Notes: a model not told the origin generated them from the letters alone. A stretch of 64,000 nucleotides of DNA from DATBGZ01 sp036557785 (GCA_036557785.1 DATBGZ010000082.1:62001-126000), one strand, 5' to 3'. Positions 8,391-16,411 are shown, counted from the first letter of the stretch. Made by a program: numbers and translations.

Positions 8391-8411
8391 GTTGCCGGGC
8401 ACAACAATCGG
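8391..8411. promoter_or_regulatory. candidate operator 2 of the xylose-type operon
   Basis: GTTGCCG-GGCAC-AACAATCGG repeats the left half and centre of the element at 8323 (GTTGCCG-CCGAT-AACAATTCGG) in the same orientation. A possible -10 hexamer TACGTT overlaps its start at 8388, so binding here could block RNA polymerase. Confidence 0.4.
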
Positions 8412-8541
8412 CGTGCCACCCGCCCCGGGGCGGCCGTGTCCGCCGGCGACATCGTTGTCAGCTCATCAGCTCATATCAATGCGCGCGCACACCCCATCCC
8501 GCCGCCCTACGGCGGCCGTCCCCAACAGAAAGGAACGGGCG

Positions 8542-9615
8542 ATGCGCAAGGGTCTTGCCGCCTTGCTCGCCGTCGGCCTTCTCGCCGGCGTCGGACTCAC
8601 GGCATGCAGCCAACAGCCCAAAGCCAAGACGCCGAAGGTGGGCATCATCTTGCCGGACAGCGCCTCGGCCGTGCGCTGGGAGACCGCGGACCGCAAGTAC
8701 CTCCAGCAGGCGTTCGACGCGGCGGGGATTCCGGTCATGATCGACAACGCACAGAACTCGGTGCAGCAGTTCCAGACCATCGCGGACACCATGATCGCGA
8801 ATGGCGCGACCATTCTTATGATCGTCAATCTCGATTCGGGCTCCGGCGCGGCCGTGCTCGAGCGGGCCCGCCAGGCCGGCCTGCGCACCATCGACTACGA
8901 CCGGCTGACCCTCAACGGACGCGCGGACTACTACGTCAGCTTCGACAACACCGAGGTGGGCAAGCTCCAAGGGCAGGGCCTCATTCAGTGCCTGACCCAG
9001 AAGGGCGTGCAGCACCCCACCGTCGTCTACCTCAACGGCTCGCCGACGGACAACAACGCGACGCTGTTCCGGGACGGGTACGACGGCGTGCTCTCGGAGA
9101 AGTTCAACTCCAATGACTACGTCCGTGGGCCCGAGCGCTCGGTTCCGGGCTGGGACGGCACCCAGGCCGGCACGCTCTTCGAGCAGATGTTCGCCGACAC
9201 CCACGGCAAGATCGACGGCGTGCTCGCGGCGAACGACACCCTCGCCACGGCCGCGATCTCGGTGCTCAAGCGCAACGGGCTCGCGGGCAAGGTGCCGGTG
9301 ACCGGCCAGGACGCCAGCGTCGGCGGCCTGCAGCAGATCCTCGCGGGCGACCAGTGCATGACCGTCTACAAGGCGATCAAGAAGGAGGCCGACGCCGCCG
9401 CCGCACTGGCGATCGCGCTGGCCAAGAACGAGACGCCGCCGAACCTCACGACGGTCCGGGATCCGATCGGCGAGCGGGACGTGCCGTCCGTGCTCGAGAC
9501 CCCGGTCTCAATCTTCAAGGACAACGTGAAGGACGTCGTGAACGACGGCTTCGTCACCAAGGAGGAACTGTGCACGCCGGACTTCGCGGCGGCCTGCACG
9601 GCGGCCGGCATCTAG
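8542..9615 (+). CDS. xylF: xylose-type sugar ABC transporter substrate-binding lipoprotein
   Basis: A 357-residue type I periplasmic-binding protein. The signal peptide ends in the lipobox L-T-A-C with Cys22 as the lipid-anchored residue. The mature part has the XylF/RbsB-like fold pattern: V-G-I-I-L-P-D-S at its start, E-R-A-R-Q-A-G-L-R-T-I-D-Y-D-R-L in lobe one, and V-L-A-A-N-D-T-L-A-T-A-A-I and P-V-T-G-Q-D-A-S-V-G-G-L-Q near the hinge. These are the landmarks of D-xylose binding proteins, though related pentoses or multiple sugars remain possible. The ATG has AGGAAC upstream. It is followed by a strong hairpin and then the ATPase and permease of the same importer. Confidence 0.87.
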   Translation: MRKGLAALLAVGLLAGVGLTACSQQPKAKTPKVGIILPDSASAVRWETADRKYLQQAFDAAGIPVMIDNAQNSVQQFQTIADTMIANGATILMIVNLDSGSGAAVLERARQAGLRTIDYDRLTLNGRADYYVSFDNTEVGKLQGQGLIQCLTQKGVQHPTVVYLNGSPTDNNATLFRDGYDGVLSEKFNSNDYVRGPERSVPGWDGTQAGTLFEQMFADTHGKIDGVLAANDTLATAAISVLKRNGLAGKVPVTGQDASVGGLQQILAGDQCMTVYKAIKKEADAAAALAIALAKNETPPNLTTVRDPIGERDVPSVLETPVSIFKDNVKDVVNDGFVTKEELCTPDFAAACTAAGI

Positions 9616-9639
9616 AGCGCCGGTAGCGTGTCGCCCAGC

Positions 9640-9674
9640 GGCGCCGCGTGTCACTCTCCGTGGCACGCGGCGCC
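9640..9674 (+). terminator. strong intercistronic hairpin between xylF and the ATPase gene
   Basis: Arms GGCGCCGCGTGTCAC and GTGGCACGCGGCGCC pair over 15 bases (one G-T wobble) around a 5-base loop, 25 bases after the xylF stop. In binding-protein operons such hairpins attenuate read-through or protect the upstream mRNA, giving more binding protein than ATPase or permease. That function is inferred from position. Confidence 0.6.
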
Positions 9675-9703
9675 CCGGCGGCTTCGCTGCACGCATCGCC
9701 CCG

Positions 9704-9771
9704 CCCGTGAAGCCGTCCCGCCCACGCCTACGGCCCGCCCGCGAAGCCGTCCCGCCCACGCCTACGGCCCG
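9704..9771 (+). repeat. two-copy 34-base tandem repeat
   Basis: The unit beginning CCCGTGAAGCCGTCCCGCCC at 9704 is repeated at 9738 (CCCGCGAAGCC and onward) with a single T/C difference. It lies between the hairpin and the ATPase start. It encodes nothing that I can support. Confidence 0.75.
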
Positions 9772-9791
9772 CCCCAAGAGGAGCCCATCGA

Positions 9792-10610
9792 GTGACGACC
9801 GCCAACTCCGCCGCCCCGCCACTGCTGGAGGCGCGCGGCATCTACAAGAGCTTCGGCCCCGTGCAGGTACTGCGCGATGTGGATTTCTCGATCTATGCCG
9901 GTCAGGTGACCGCACTGGTCGGGGACAACGGGGCGGGCAAGTCCACACTGGTCAAGTGCATCGCCGGCAGCCACGGCTACGACGCCGGTGAGCTGCGCTT
10001 CGAGGGGCGTCCGGTGACGGTCCACAGCCCGCGTGACGCCGCGGAGTTGGGCATCGAGATCGTCTATCAGGACCTGGCACTGTGCGACAACCTCGACATC
10101 GTGCAGAACATGTTCCTGGGTCGGGAGCGCCGCTCCGGCCTCGTCCTCGACGACGCCACCATGGAGGAGCTCGCCGCCCAGACACTCGTCTCGCTCGCCG
10201 TACGGACCGTCAGCTCCGTGCGCCAGCGCGTCGGTGCGCTCTCCGGCGGTCAGCGACAGACCGTCGCGATCGCCAAGGCCGTGCTCTGGAACAGCCGGGT
10301 CGTCATCCTCGACGAGCCCACCGCCGCGCTCGGGGTGGCGCAGACGCTGCAGGTGCTCGAAATCGTCCGCAGGCTCGCCGATAACGGGCACGCCGTCGTG
10401 CTCATCTCGCACAACATGAACGACGTATTCGCGGTCTCCGACCGTATCGCGGCGCTCTACCTCGGGCGCATGGTCGCTCAGGTTCGCGCCTCGGACGTCA
10501 CCCACGCCCAGGTCGTGGAGCTGATCACCGCCGGGCGTAGCGGAGCACTGGGGCTCCCGCCGGAGACCGAGACCGCGACCGGATTCGAGGGCAACGGAGT
10601 AGAGCTATGA
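9792..10610 (+). CDS. xylG: sugar ABC transporter ATP-binding protein, single nucleotide-binding domain
   Basis: The 272-residue ATPase energises the importer. Walker A G-D-N-G-A-G-K-S lies at residues 44-51, the signature L-S-G-G-Q-R-Q mid-protein, Walker B V-V-I-L-D-E-P-T-A-A-L-G after it, and the H-loop is L-I-S-H-N. It is half the length of E. coli XylG, which carries two fused nucleotide-binding domains; one-domain versions that homodimerise are common for this family in actinobacteria. The GTG start has AAGAGGA upstream. Its stop overlaps the permease start as ATGA. Confidence 0.88.
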   Translation: MTTANSAAPPLLEARGIYKSFGPVQVLRDVDFSIYAGQVTALVGDNGAGKSTLVKCIAGSHGYDAGELRFEGRPVTVHSPRDAAELGIEIVYQDLALCDNLDIVQNMFLGRERRSGLVLDDATMEELAAQTLVSLAVRTVSSVRQRVGALSGGQRQTVAIAKAVLWNSRVVILDEPTAALGVAQTLQVLEIVRRLADNGHAVVLISHNMNDVFAVSDRIAALYLGRMVAQVRASDVTHAQVVELITAGRSGALGLPPETETATGFEGNGVEL

Positions 10611-11863
10611 CGACCGTCGTACGGCCGCCGGCCCCGGCCGCCCCTGCCCCCGCCCCATCGTTGGCAGACCACCTGCGCGCCTATCTGTCGCGGGTGCGCG
10701 GTGGCGAGATGGGCTCGCTGCCCGCCATCCTGGGCATCGTCGTACTCGTCGTCGGATTCAGCATCGCCAAGCCTGACTCGTTCCCGACGCCGTTCAACTT
10801 CGGCAATCTCCTTGCCCAGTCGGCCGTCTACATGGTCGTGGCGATGGGGCTGATCTTCGTGTTGCTGATCGGCGAGATCGACCTGTCGGCCGGCTGGGCC
10901 AGTGGCGTCGCAGCCGCGGTGATGACGGTTCTGCTCTCCGGCAAGCATGTCAACTCCTACGTCGCCATCCTGGTCGGCATCGTGACCGGCACCGTCATCG
11001 GTGTGGTGCTGGGCTTCCTGGTCGCCAAGCTGCGCGTCCCCTCCTTTGTGGTCACGCTCGCCGGCTTTCTCGCGCTGCAAGGCGTTCTGCTGCTGCTGGT
11101 CCACGAAGGCGAGCAGATCCTCATCAGCGACCAGAACGTCCTGGCAATCAACAACAAGAACATGCCGGTCTGGCTCGGCTGGGTCTTCTACGCGTTGGCC
11201 GTCGGCGCGTTCAGCGCGCTGCAGTTGGCCCGCAACGCGCGCCGGGCGCGCCGGGGCCTGGTCCGCGAGCCGGCCGCGCTGGTGGCGTTCCGCATCGCGG
11301 GCGTTGCCGTGCTGGGCGGCGTGGGCGTCTACGAGCTCAGCATCGATCGTTCGCAGACGATCTTCTCCTCGGTGACCGGGGTACCGATCGTCGTCCCGAT
11401 CGTGGTGATCCTGCTCGCCGCCCTCACGTTCGTGCTCAAGCGCACGCGGTACGGCCTGCACCTGTACGCCCTGGGCGGCAACACCGAGGCGTCGCGTCGG
11501 GCCGGCTTGCCGATCGACCGCCTGAAGATCAGCGCATTCGCGATCTGCTCCACGCTGGCCGCGATCGGTGGCATCATCCAGGCATCCCGGGACAACTCGG
11601 TGACCGGGAACTCGGGCGGCGCGAACCTGCTGCTGTTCGCGGTGGGTGCGGCGGTCATCGGGGGGACCAGCCTGTTCGGCGGCCGAGGGAGGATCATCGA
11701 TGCGGTTCTCGGTGGCTTCGTGATGGGGATCATCGGCAATGGCATGGGCCTGCTGAGCGCGAAGAACTGGCAGCGCTTCGTGGTGACCGGGCTGGTGCTG
11801 CTCGCGGCGGCGGCGGTGGACGCACTGGCTCGCCGTCGGTCGAGCGCCACCGGACTACGCTGA
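10607..11863 (+). CDS. xylH: xylose-type sugar ABC transporter permease
   Basis: A 418-residue polytopic BPD_transp_2-type permease. After a Pro/Ala-rich cytosolic start it has about ten hydrophobic segments, with the family landmarks L-I-G-E-I-D-L-S-A-G (residues about 86-95) and Y-A-L-G-G-N-T-E-A-S-R-R-A-G-L-P at about 286-301. It forms the membrane channel for the sugar delivered by the lipoprotein encoded at 8542. The ATG overlaps the ATPase stop. Its last codons contain the -10 element of the downstream regulator gene. Confidence 0.88.
   Translation: MTTVVRPPAPAAPAPAPSLADHLRAYLSRVRGGEMGSLPAILGIVVLVVGFSIAKPDSFPTPFNFGNLLAQSAVYMVVAMGLIFVLLIGEIDLSAGWASGVAAAVMTVLLSGKHVNSYVAILVGIVTGTVIGVVLGFLVAKLRVPSFVVTLAGFLALQGVLLLLVHEGEQILISDQNVLAINNKNMPVWLGWVFYALAVGAFSALQLARNARRARRGLVREPAALVAFRIAGVAVLGGVGVYELSIDRSQTIFSSVTGVPIVVPIVVILLAALTFVLKRTRYGLHLYALGGNTEASRRAGLPIDRLKISAFAICSTLAAIGGIIQASRDNSVTGNSGGANLLLFAVGAAVIGGTSLFGGRGRIIDAVLGGFVMGIIGNGMGLLSAKNWQRFVVTGLVLLAAAAVDALARRRSSATGLR
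11856..11861 (+). promoter_or_regulatory. -10 element of a leaderless promoter for the ROK regulator
   Basis: TACGCT lies six bases before the ATG at 11868, the spacing expected when transcription starts at the A of the start codon. It lets the regulator be expressed independently of the transporter genes. Confidence 0.45.
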
Positions 11864-11867
11864 CGCG

Positions 11868-13061
11868 ATGCGCGCCGCCCCCAATCAGGAGGAGGTCCGT
11901 CGTCTCAACCTCGGCACCCTGCTGCGTCACGTCCACTTCCGCGGACCGACCTCACGGGCGGAGCTGACCGCCAGCATGGGGCTGAACCGGAGCACGATCG
12001 GCGCGCTGACCTCAGACCTGATCGCCGCGGGGTTGGTCGTCGAAGAGGTACCCCGCGACCATGGCCGGGCGGGTCGGCCGTCGCTGGTCGTGCGGCCGTT
12101 GGCGGAGCGCGTCTACGTCTACGCGTTCAGCCTCGAGGTGGACCGGATCGTGGCGGCGCGGGTCGGCCTCGGCGGGGTCGTGCTCGACCGCCGGGAGCTG
12201 CCCCGGCCGCGAGGCGAGCGACCCGCGCCGAAGGTCGTCGCTCCGTTCGCCGAGTTCGTCCGGGACGCCGAGAAGTCCGTGCCTGCCGACGCGCTCTGCG
12301 TCGGCAGCGCGGCCGCGGTCAACGCCATGGTCCGCAAGGAGGACGGAACGGTACGGCTGTGTGAGGCGGGCGCCGTCGACGATGCCTTCGCGGCCGCGGT
12401 CGCGGAGGCGCTGGGCGACACGCGGGGCCCCTTGGCCCCGCTGGAGGTCCGCAATGGCGCGGATCTCGCCGCGCTCGCCGAGCATGGCCGTGGTGTCGCC
12501 ATCGGGTGTGACAACGTCATCTACCTCTACGGCGACGCCGGCGTGAGCGGCGGGGTGATCGCGGGCGGCCGCCCCATGACGGGGCACGGCGGGTACGGCG
12601 GTGAAGTCGGGCACATGGTGGTGAACCCGCAGGGCCGTCCGTGCAGTTGCGGCTCACGCGGCTGCTGGGAGACCGAGATCGGCGAGAGCGCGCTGGTGCG
12701 CGCGTCGGGCCGGGACGGTACCGGCCACGCCGCCGTGCTCGCCGTCGTGGACGCGGCCGCCCGCGGTGACGTGATGGCGCAGGCCGCGCTGCGCCAGGTG
12801 GGCGACTGGCTCGGCTTCGGCGTGGCCAATCTGGTGAATATCTTCAATCCGGAGCTCGTCATCTTCGGCGGCACGCTGCGCGAGGTCTACCTCTCTTCGG
12901 CAGCCCAGGTTCGTGGCCGGCTGACCCGCATGGCGTTGGCGGCCTCGCGAGAGCACGTACGGTTGCGGACGCCGAGCCTCGGTGAGGATGCCGCCCTGCT
13001 CGGTGCCGCCGACCTGGCCTTCGAACGCCTCCTGGCTGACCCGCTCGACAACGCCGGCTAA
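11868..13061 (+). CDS. ROK family transcriptional regulator
   Basis: The 397-residue protein has an N-terminal winged helix (S-R-A-E-L-T-A-S-M-G-L-N-R-S-T-I-G at about residues 29-45) followed by a ROK domain. The ROK zinc motif C-S-C-G-S-R-G-C spans residues 259-266, preceded by G-E-V-G-H-M-V-V-N-P. The combination is that of XylR/NagC repressors, which release DNA on binding a sugar or sugar phosphate. It most likely controls the importer upstream through the repeated elements at 8323 and 8391. The start is an ATG without ribosome binding site, six bases after a -10 element. Confidence 0.87.
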   Translation: MRAAPNQEEVRRLNLGTLLRHVHFRGPTSRAELTASMGLNRSTIGALTSDLIAAGLVVEEVPRDHGRAGRPSLVVRPLAERVYVYAFSLEVDRIVAARVGLGGVVLDRRELPRPRGERPAPKVVAPFAEFVRDAEKSVPADALCVGSAAAVNAMVRKEDGTVRLCEAGAVDDAFAAAVAEALGDTRGPLAPLEVRNGADLAALAEHGRGVAIGCDNVIYLYGDAGVSGGVIAGGRPMTGHGGYGGEVGHMVVNPQGRPCSCGSRGCWETEIGESALVRASGRDGTGHAAVLAVVDAAARGDVMAQAALRQVGDWLGFGVANLVNIFNPELVIFGGTLREVYLSSAAQVRGRLTRMALAASREHVRLRTPSLGEDAALLGAADLAFERLLADPLDNAG

Positions 13062-13076
13062 GGCTCGACGTCCGGC

Positions 13077-13290
13077 CTATGTAGACGGTGATCTCGGCGC
13101 GGCCGAACTTCCAGATCCACGGCATCCAGATCGCGACGTGGTATTGGCCCGGCGGCACGACCACGGTGTTCTGTCCCCAGCTCAGGCCGAGCGGATGTCC
13201 GTCGACCTCGGCCCGTGGGCTGACCCATGAGCCGAGCGAAGGCTGCTTCGTGATGACGGTCAAGGGCGGGGTCGGCGGCACGGTCACCAC
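13077..13290 (-). pseudogene. small conserved-looking protein, truncated or decayed
   Basis: From a GTG at 13290 the minus strand encodes about 70 residues that look like real protein: P-T-P-P-L-T-V-I-T-K-Q-P-S-L-G-S-W, then L-G-L-S-W-G-Q-N-T-V-V-V-P-P-G-Q-Y, then I-W-M-P-W-I-W-K-F-G-R-A-E-I-T-V. After G-R-A-E-I-T-V-Y-I the frame turns into Arg-rich translation and runs antisense into the 3' end of the ROK gene with no stop until 12859. I infer that the original C-terminal half was lost. It is divergent from the GIDE gene. It could instead be an intact short gene with an unusual overlap. Confidence 0.4.
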
Positions 13291-13411
13291 GGCACGGTAG
13301 CAGTTGGCGTCGATGTCCGCTGACCGTGGCGGATGCGTCCCCGGAGTGTCCGGTCCGGGACTTGAGGCTGATGAGCCCCGTCCGCGATCGGCTCGCCTTG
13401 TAGTCTCTGCC

Positions 13412-14266
13412 GTGATGGTCGTGGTGGTGGGCGTGGCGCTCGTCGCGGTCGCCGTGGTCGGGGTGGTCATCGGCGTGCGCGACTGGCCACTGTGGAACGT
13501 GCTGCGCCGGGTGCGCCCGACCACGCCGGAGCGGTTGCTGCGGGTCGCCCGCGATGGGCGTCTGGACGGCCGGACCGTGGCGGTCTTCGGGGCCGCCGGC
13601 GCCGGGCCGGACGGTGTTCTGCGCTCCGCGGTCAACGACGAGCCCTGCGTATGGCACCGCCACGTCGTCCACAGGCGACACATCACCTACCGCACGAGCG
13701 AGCGCGGCAGTTCGCAGCGCTACTCCCGCCGCCGGCGTGTCGCCGATGTCGCGAGCCGCGAGCCCTTCCTGCTCCGTGCTCTGGTGCCCAAGCCGACCAG
13801 GGCGCGGGATGCCGCGGCGTCGGTCCGTCCGACGCGCTCCGGGGGCCGGCTGCCGCGTGGCGTGGATGGCGCCGCCACCGAGTCCACCGGGGCGAGCGTG
13901 GTCGTGGTGCTGCCCGCCGGGATGCGCGTGCATCGCCCGGTCGTCGGCAGCCTGCGCATCCTGCCCGGGCTGGCATCCGAACCGTTCCCGGCCCCGGACG
14001 CGTTGCTGGGCCGGGTGGCGCGCATGTACTGGCATCGGGAGTGGGTGATCCGGCCGGGTGCGCCGCTGTTCGTGCTCGGCGAGGTCGGCTCGGCCGGGGA
14101 TCGACTCACGCTGGCCCGGCCACGGCGCGGACCCCACGTGGTCTCAACCCGTACGGCCGGATGGCTGCGCGTGCACAGCGGCCTGGCCGTCTTCGGCGGC
14201 CTCGCCCTCGCGGTCGTCGCGGGCGTGGCGGGCGCGTATCTCTTGATCGTCCACTATCTGCCCTGA
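13412..14266 (+). CDS. GIDE-domain (MULAN-like E3 ligase fold) membrane protein
   Basis: This 284-residue protein has a membrane segment at about residues 2-22, a central soluble domain, and a second membrane segment near the C-terminus (about 257-280). The soluble part shows the GIDE landmarks: C-V-W-H-R-H-V-V with I-T-Y-R-T, then V-V-V-L-P-A-G-M, and Y-W-H-R-E-W-V-I-R-P-G-A-P-L-F-V-L-G. In eukaryotes this domain belongs to mitochondrial E3 ubiquitin ligases; bacterial versions have no RING and their role is unknown. A -10 element TAGTCT at 13401 suggests leaderless initiation at the GTG; the ATG one codon later is an alternative. It overlaps bsaP by 13 bases tail to tail. Confidence 0.7.
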   Translation: MMVVVVGVALVAVAVVGVVIGVRDWPLWNVLRRVRPTTPERLLRVARDGRLDGRTVAVFGAAGAGPDGVLRSAVNDEPCVWHRHVVHRRHITYRTSERGSSQRYSRRRRVADVASREPFLLRALVPKPTRARDAAASVRPTRSGGRLPRGVDGAATESTGASVVVVLPAGMRVHRPVVGSLRILPGLASEPFPAPDALLGRVARMYWHREWVIRPGAPLFVLGEVGSAGDRLTLARPRRGPHVVSTRTAGWLRVHSGLAVFGGLALAVVAGVAGAYLLIVHYLP

Positions 14267-14469
14267 ACATCCGAAGGGTCCATTGTGGTCGGTCCGTGTT
14301 CGCTGCACGTGGCGTGCCAGCCGTACGGGAGCACCTGCACGGCCAAGCGGCGCCCGCACCGGCCGCAGTACCGGGGCGGCTCCAGGGCCCGCGCCCGGAC
14401 GCACTCGGCGTGCGAGCCCGCGGTGAGCACACCTCCGCACCGATCACACCACAGTGGACGATCACGCAT
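14254..14469 (-). CDS. bsaP: biotin synthase auxiliary protein BsaP-like
   Basis: A 71-residue cysteine-rich protein directly downstream of bioB. Cysteines occur as C-D-R-C at 8-11, Cys23, C-G-R-C at 35-38 and Cys55, with the conserved block R-Y-C-G-R-C-G-R-R-L and G-W-H-A-T-C-S-E-H-G. Small Cys-rich proteins of this kind were reported as necessary for biotin synthase activity in mycobacteria; the assignment here rests on size, cysteine pattern and position. A metal or Fe-S site is likely. The ATG at 14469 was chosen; a GTG sits immediately before it. Confidence 0.75.
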   Translation of the reverse strand: MRDRPLWCDRCGGVLTAGSHAECVRARALEPPRYCGRCGRRLAVQVLPYGWHATCSEHGPTTMDPSDVQGR

Positions 14470-14488
14470 CACGGCCTCGCATCGGCGC

Positions 14489-15481
14489 TCACAGGGTCGC
14501 CGAAAGCGCCTTCACCGGCATGGACAGCTCCGCGAGCAGAGCCAGGTCCTCGCGTGCCGGGCGGCCCAGCGTCGTGAGGTAGTTGCCGACGATGACCGCG
14601 TTGATGCCGCCGAGCAGCCCCTCTCGGGTGCCGAGATCGCCGAGCGTGATCTCCCGGCCGCCGGCGTAGCGCAGGATCGTGGTCGGCAGGGCGAACCGGA
14701 AGGCGGCGATGGCCCGCAGGGCGTCGCGCCCGTCGAGGACCGCCTGCCGGGCCAGGGGCGTGCCCGGGCGGGGGTTGAGGAAGTTCAGTGGCACCTCGTC
14801 GGGGCGCAACTGCGCGAGCTGCAGCGCGAACTCGGCCCGCTGCTCCACCGACTCGCCGAGCCCGAGGATCCCGCCGCAGCAGACCTGCATGCCGGCGTCA
14901 CGGACCATCCGCAGCGTGTCCCACCGCTCCTGCCAGGTGTGGGTGGACACCACGGACGGGAAGAAGCTGCGCGCCGTCTCCAGGTTGTGGTTGTAGCGGT
15001 GGATCCCGATCGTGACGAGCTCGTCGACCTGCTCGCTCGTGAGCATGCCCAGCGAGGCGGCCACGTTGATGTCCACGGCGGCCCGGATCGCGGCGACCGC
15101 TTCCCGCACCTGGGCCATGAGCCGCTCGTCCGGGCCCCGTACGGCCGCGACGATGCAGAACTCCGTGGCGCCGGTGGCAGCGGTCTGGCGGGCGGCCTCG
15201 ACGAGCGCGCCGAGGTCGAGCCACATCGCCCGGACCGGGGACTCGAACCGCCCGGACTGGGAGCAGAAGTGGCAGTCCTCCGGGCAGCCGCCGGTCTTGA
15301 CCGACACGATGCCCTCGACCTCGACCTCCGGCCCGCACCAACGCATCCGTACCTCGTGCGCGAGGGCGAGCAGCTCGGGCAGGGCCTCGTCGGGGCCGCG
15401 CAGGACCTCGAGCACGCCGGCTTCGTCGAGACCCGTCCCATCCGCCAGCACTGTTGAGCGGATCCGATCCACGAGCGTCAT
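14489..15481 (-). CDS. bioB: biotin synthase
   Basis: The 330-residue radical SAM enzyme inserts sulfur into dethiobiotin, the last step of biotin synthesis. The 4Fe-4S/SAM motif G-G-C-P-E-D-C-H-F-C places the cluster cysteines at 66, 70 and 73. Further BioB landmarks are Y-N-H-N-L-E-T near the middle, C-C-G-G-I-L-G-L-G-E-S, N-F-L-N-P-R-P-G-T and R-Y-A-G-G-R-E containing the arginine that coordinates the 2Fe-2S cluster. The ATG at 15481 was chosen over upstream in-frame starts because the family begins shortly before it. No bioA, bioD or bioF is nearby. BsaP follows 19 bases downstream. Confidence 0.94.
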   Translation of the reverse strand: MTLVDRIRSTVLADGTGLDEAGVLEVLRGPDEALPELLALAHEVRMRWCGPEVEVEGIVSVKTGGCPEDCHFCSQSGRFESPVRAMWLDLGALVEAARQTAATGATEFCIVAAVRGPDERLMAQVREAVAAIRAAVDINVAASLGMLTSEQVDELVTIGIHRYNHNLETARSFFPSVVSTHTWQERWDTLRMVRDAGMQVCCGGILGLGESVEQRAEFALQLAQLRPDEVPLNFLNPRPGTPLARQAVLDGRDALRAIAAFRFALPTTILRYAGGREITLGDLGTREGLLGGINAVIVGNYLTTLGRPAREDLALLAELSMPVKALSATL

Positions 15482-15519
15482 GGGCGAACCATACCGGAGA
15501 CGGGAATGTCGCCCTGTCC

Positions 15520-15533
15520 GTTGACTGTTCAAC
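15520..15533. promoter_or_regulatory. dyad in the bioB / frnE-like divergent promoter
   Basis: GTTGA-CTGT-TCAAC is a perfect 5-base inverted repeat in the 58-base gap between divergent bioB and the DsbA-family gene. A biotin-responsive regulator is one possibility, but the motif does not match a site that I can name with certainty. Confidence 0.3.
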
Positions 15534-15539
15534 AAAGGC

Positions 15540-16232
15540 GTGACACAGACTCCTGGCTCGCCCGCGTCCGCCCCCTGGCCGACCGTGATCAAGGTTGACA
15601 TCTGGTCCGACGTTCAGTGCCCCTGGTGTTACATCGGCAAGCGGAAGTTCGAGGCGGGCGTGGTCGCCTCGCAGGCCCAGGTCGAGGTCGAGTACCACAG
15701 CTTCGAGCTCGCGCCCGACACGCCGCTGGACTTCGTGGGCACACCCGCCGACTACCTCGCTGAACGCAAGGCGATCGCGCCCGCACAGGTGGCCCGGATG
15801 CTCGAGCGGGTCACCGGCATCGCGGCCGAGGTAGGCCTGGAGTACCACTTCGAGACAGCACGGCAGGTCAACACCGTGCGCGCCCACGAGCTGCTGCACT
15901 TCGCCAAGTCCGAGGGACGCCAGCCCGAGCTCGTGGAGCGCCTGTTCCGGGCGTACTTCACCGAGGGCCGCAACATCGGCAGCATCGACGAACTCGCCGA
16001 GATCGCCACCGAGGTCGGTCTCGACGGCGACAAGGCCCGGCAGGTGTTGACGCAGCACACCTTCCTGCCCGCAGTGAAGGCCGACGTGGGCCGGGCCGCC
16101 CGCTTCGGCATCCACGGCGTACCGTTCTTCGTCTTCGATGGAACATACGGCGTCTCCGGCGCGCAGGCCGAGCAGACCTTCGCCGCCGTGCTCACCGAGC
16201 TCACCGCCGCCAAGGCCGGGGCGACGTCGTGA
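15540..16232 (+). CDS. DsbA family oxidoreductase, FrnE-like
   Basis: A 230-residue thioredoxin-fold protein with the active-site motif V-Q-C-P-W-C-Y-I-G (Cys27 and Cys30) and the helical insertion of the DsbA family. The FrnE signatures H-S-F-E-L-A-P-D, A-H-E-L-L-H-F-A-K and G-I-H-G-V-P-F-F-V-F are present; the last contains the cis-proline loop. No signal peptide is seen, so it is cytoplasmic and probably handles thiol or polyketide-like substrates as FrnE proteins do. It starts with a GTG after AAAGG. It is divergent from bioB and coupled by GTGA overlap to a small ORF. Confidence 0.85.
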   Translation: MTQTPGSPASAPWPTVIKVDIWSDVQCPWCYIGKRKFEAGVVASQAQVEVEYHSFELAPDTPLDFVGTPADYLAERKAIAPAQVARMLERVTGIAAEVGLEYHFETARQVNTVRAHELLHFAKSEGRQPELVERLFRAYFTEGRNIGSIDELAEIATEVGLDGDKARQVLTQHTFLPAVKADVGRAARFGIHGVPFFVFDGTYGVSGAQAEQTFAAVLTELTAAKAGATS

Positions 16233-16411
16233 CCGGCGACGAAGGGGCCGTACCGGTGGTCGAGGACGAGCAGCCCGTACGCCTCGTGGTTCTCGGCGAC
16301 CCCGCCGGTGCCCCCGTCTGCGAGGGCGACGTCTGCTCCCTGCCGCCGGCCAGCGACTCCACTATGGACACTGACAGCGACGGCTCACCGCCGGTACCCG
16401 CGCAGAGCTGA
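16229..16411 (+). CDS. small hypothetical protein
   Basis: A 60-residue acidic protein whose GTG overlaps the stop of the FrnE-like gene as GTGA. It contains V-R-L-V-V-L-G-D-P-A-G-A-P-V-C-E-G-D-V-C-S-L-P, with two cysteines four residues apart, and a disordered Asp/Ser/Pro tail. The coupling and the strand-like core favour a real gene. The two cysteines might interact with the neighbouring dithiol enzyme, which is speculative. Confidence 0.5.
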   Translation: MTGDEGAVPVVEDEQPVRLVVLGDPAGAPVCEGDVCSLPPASDSTMDTDSDGSPPVPAQS

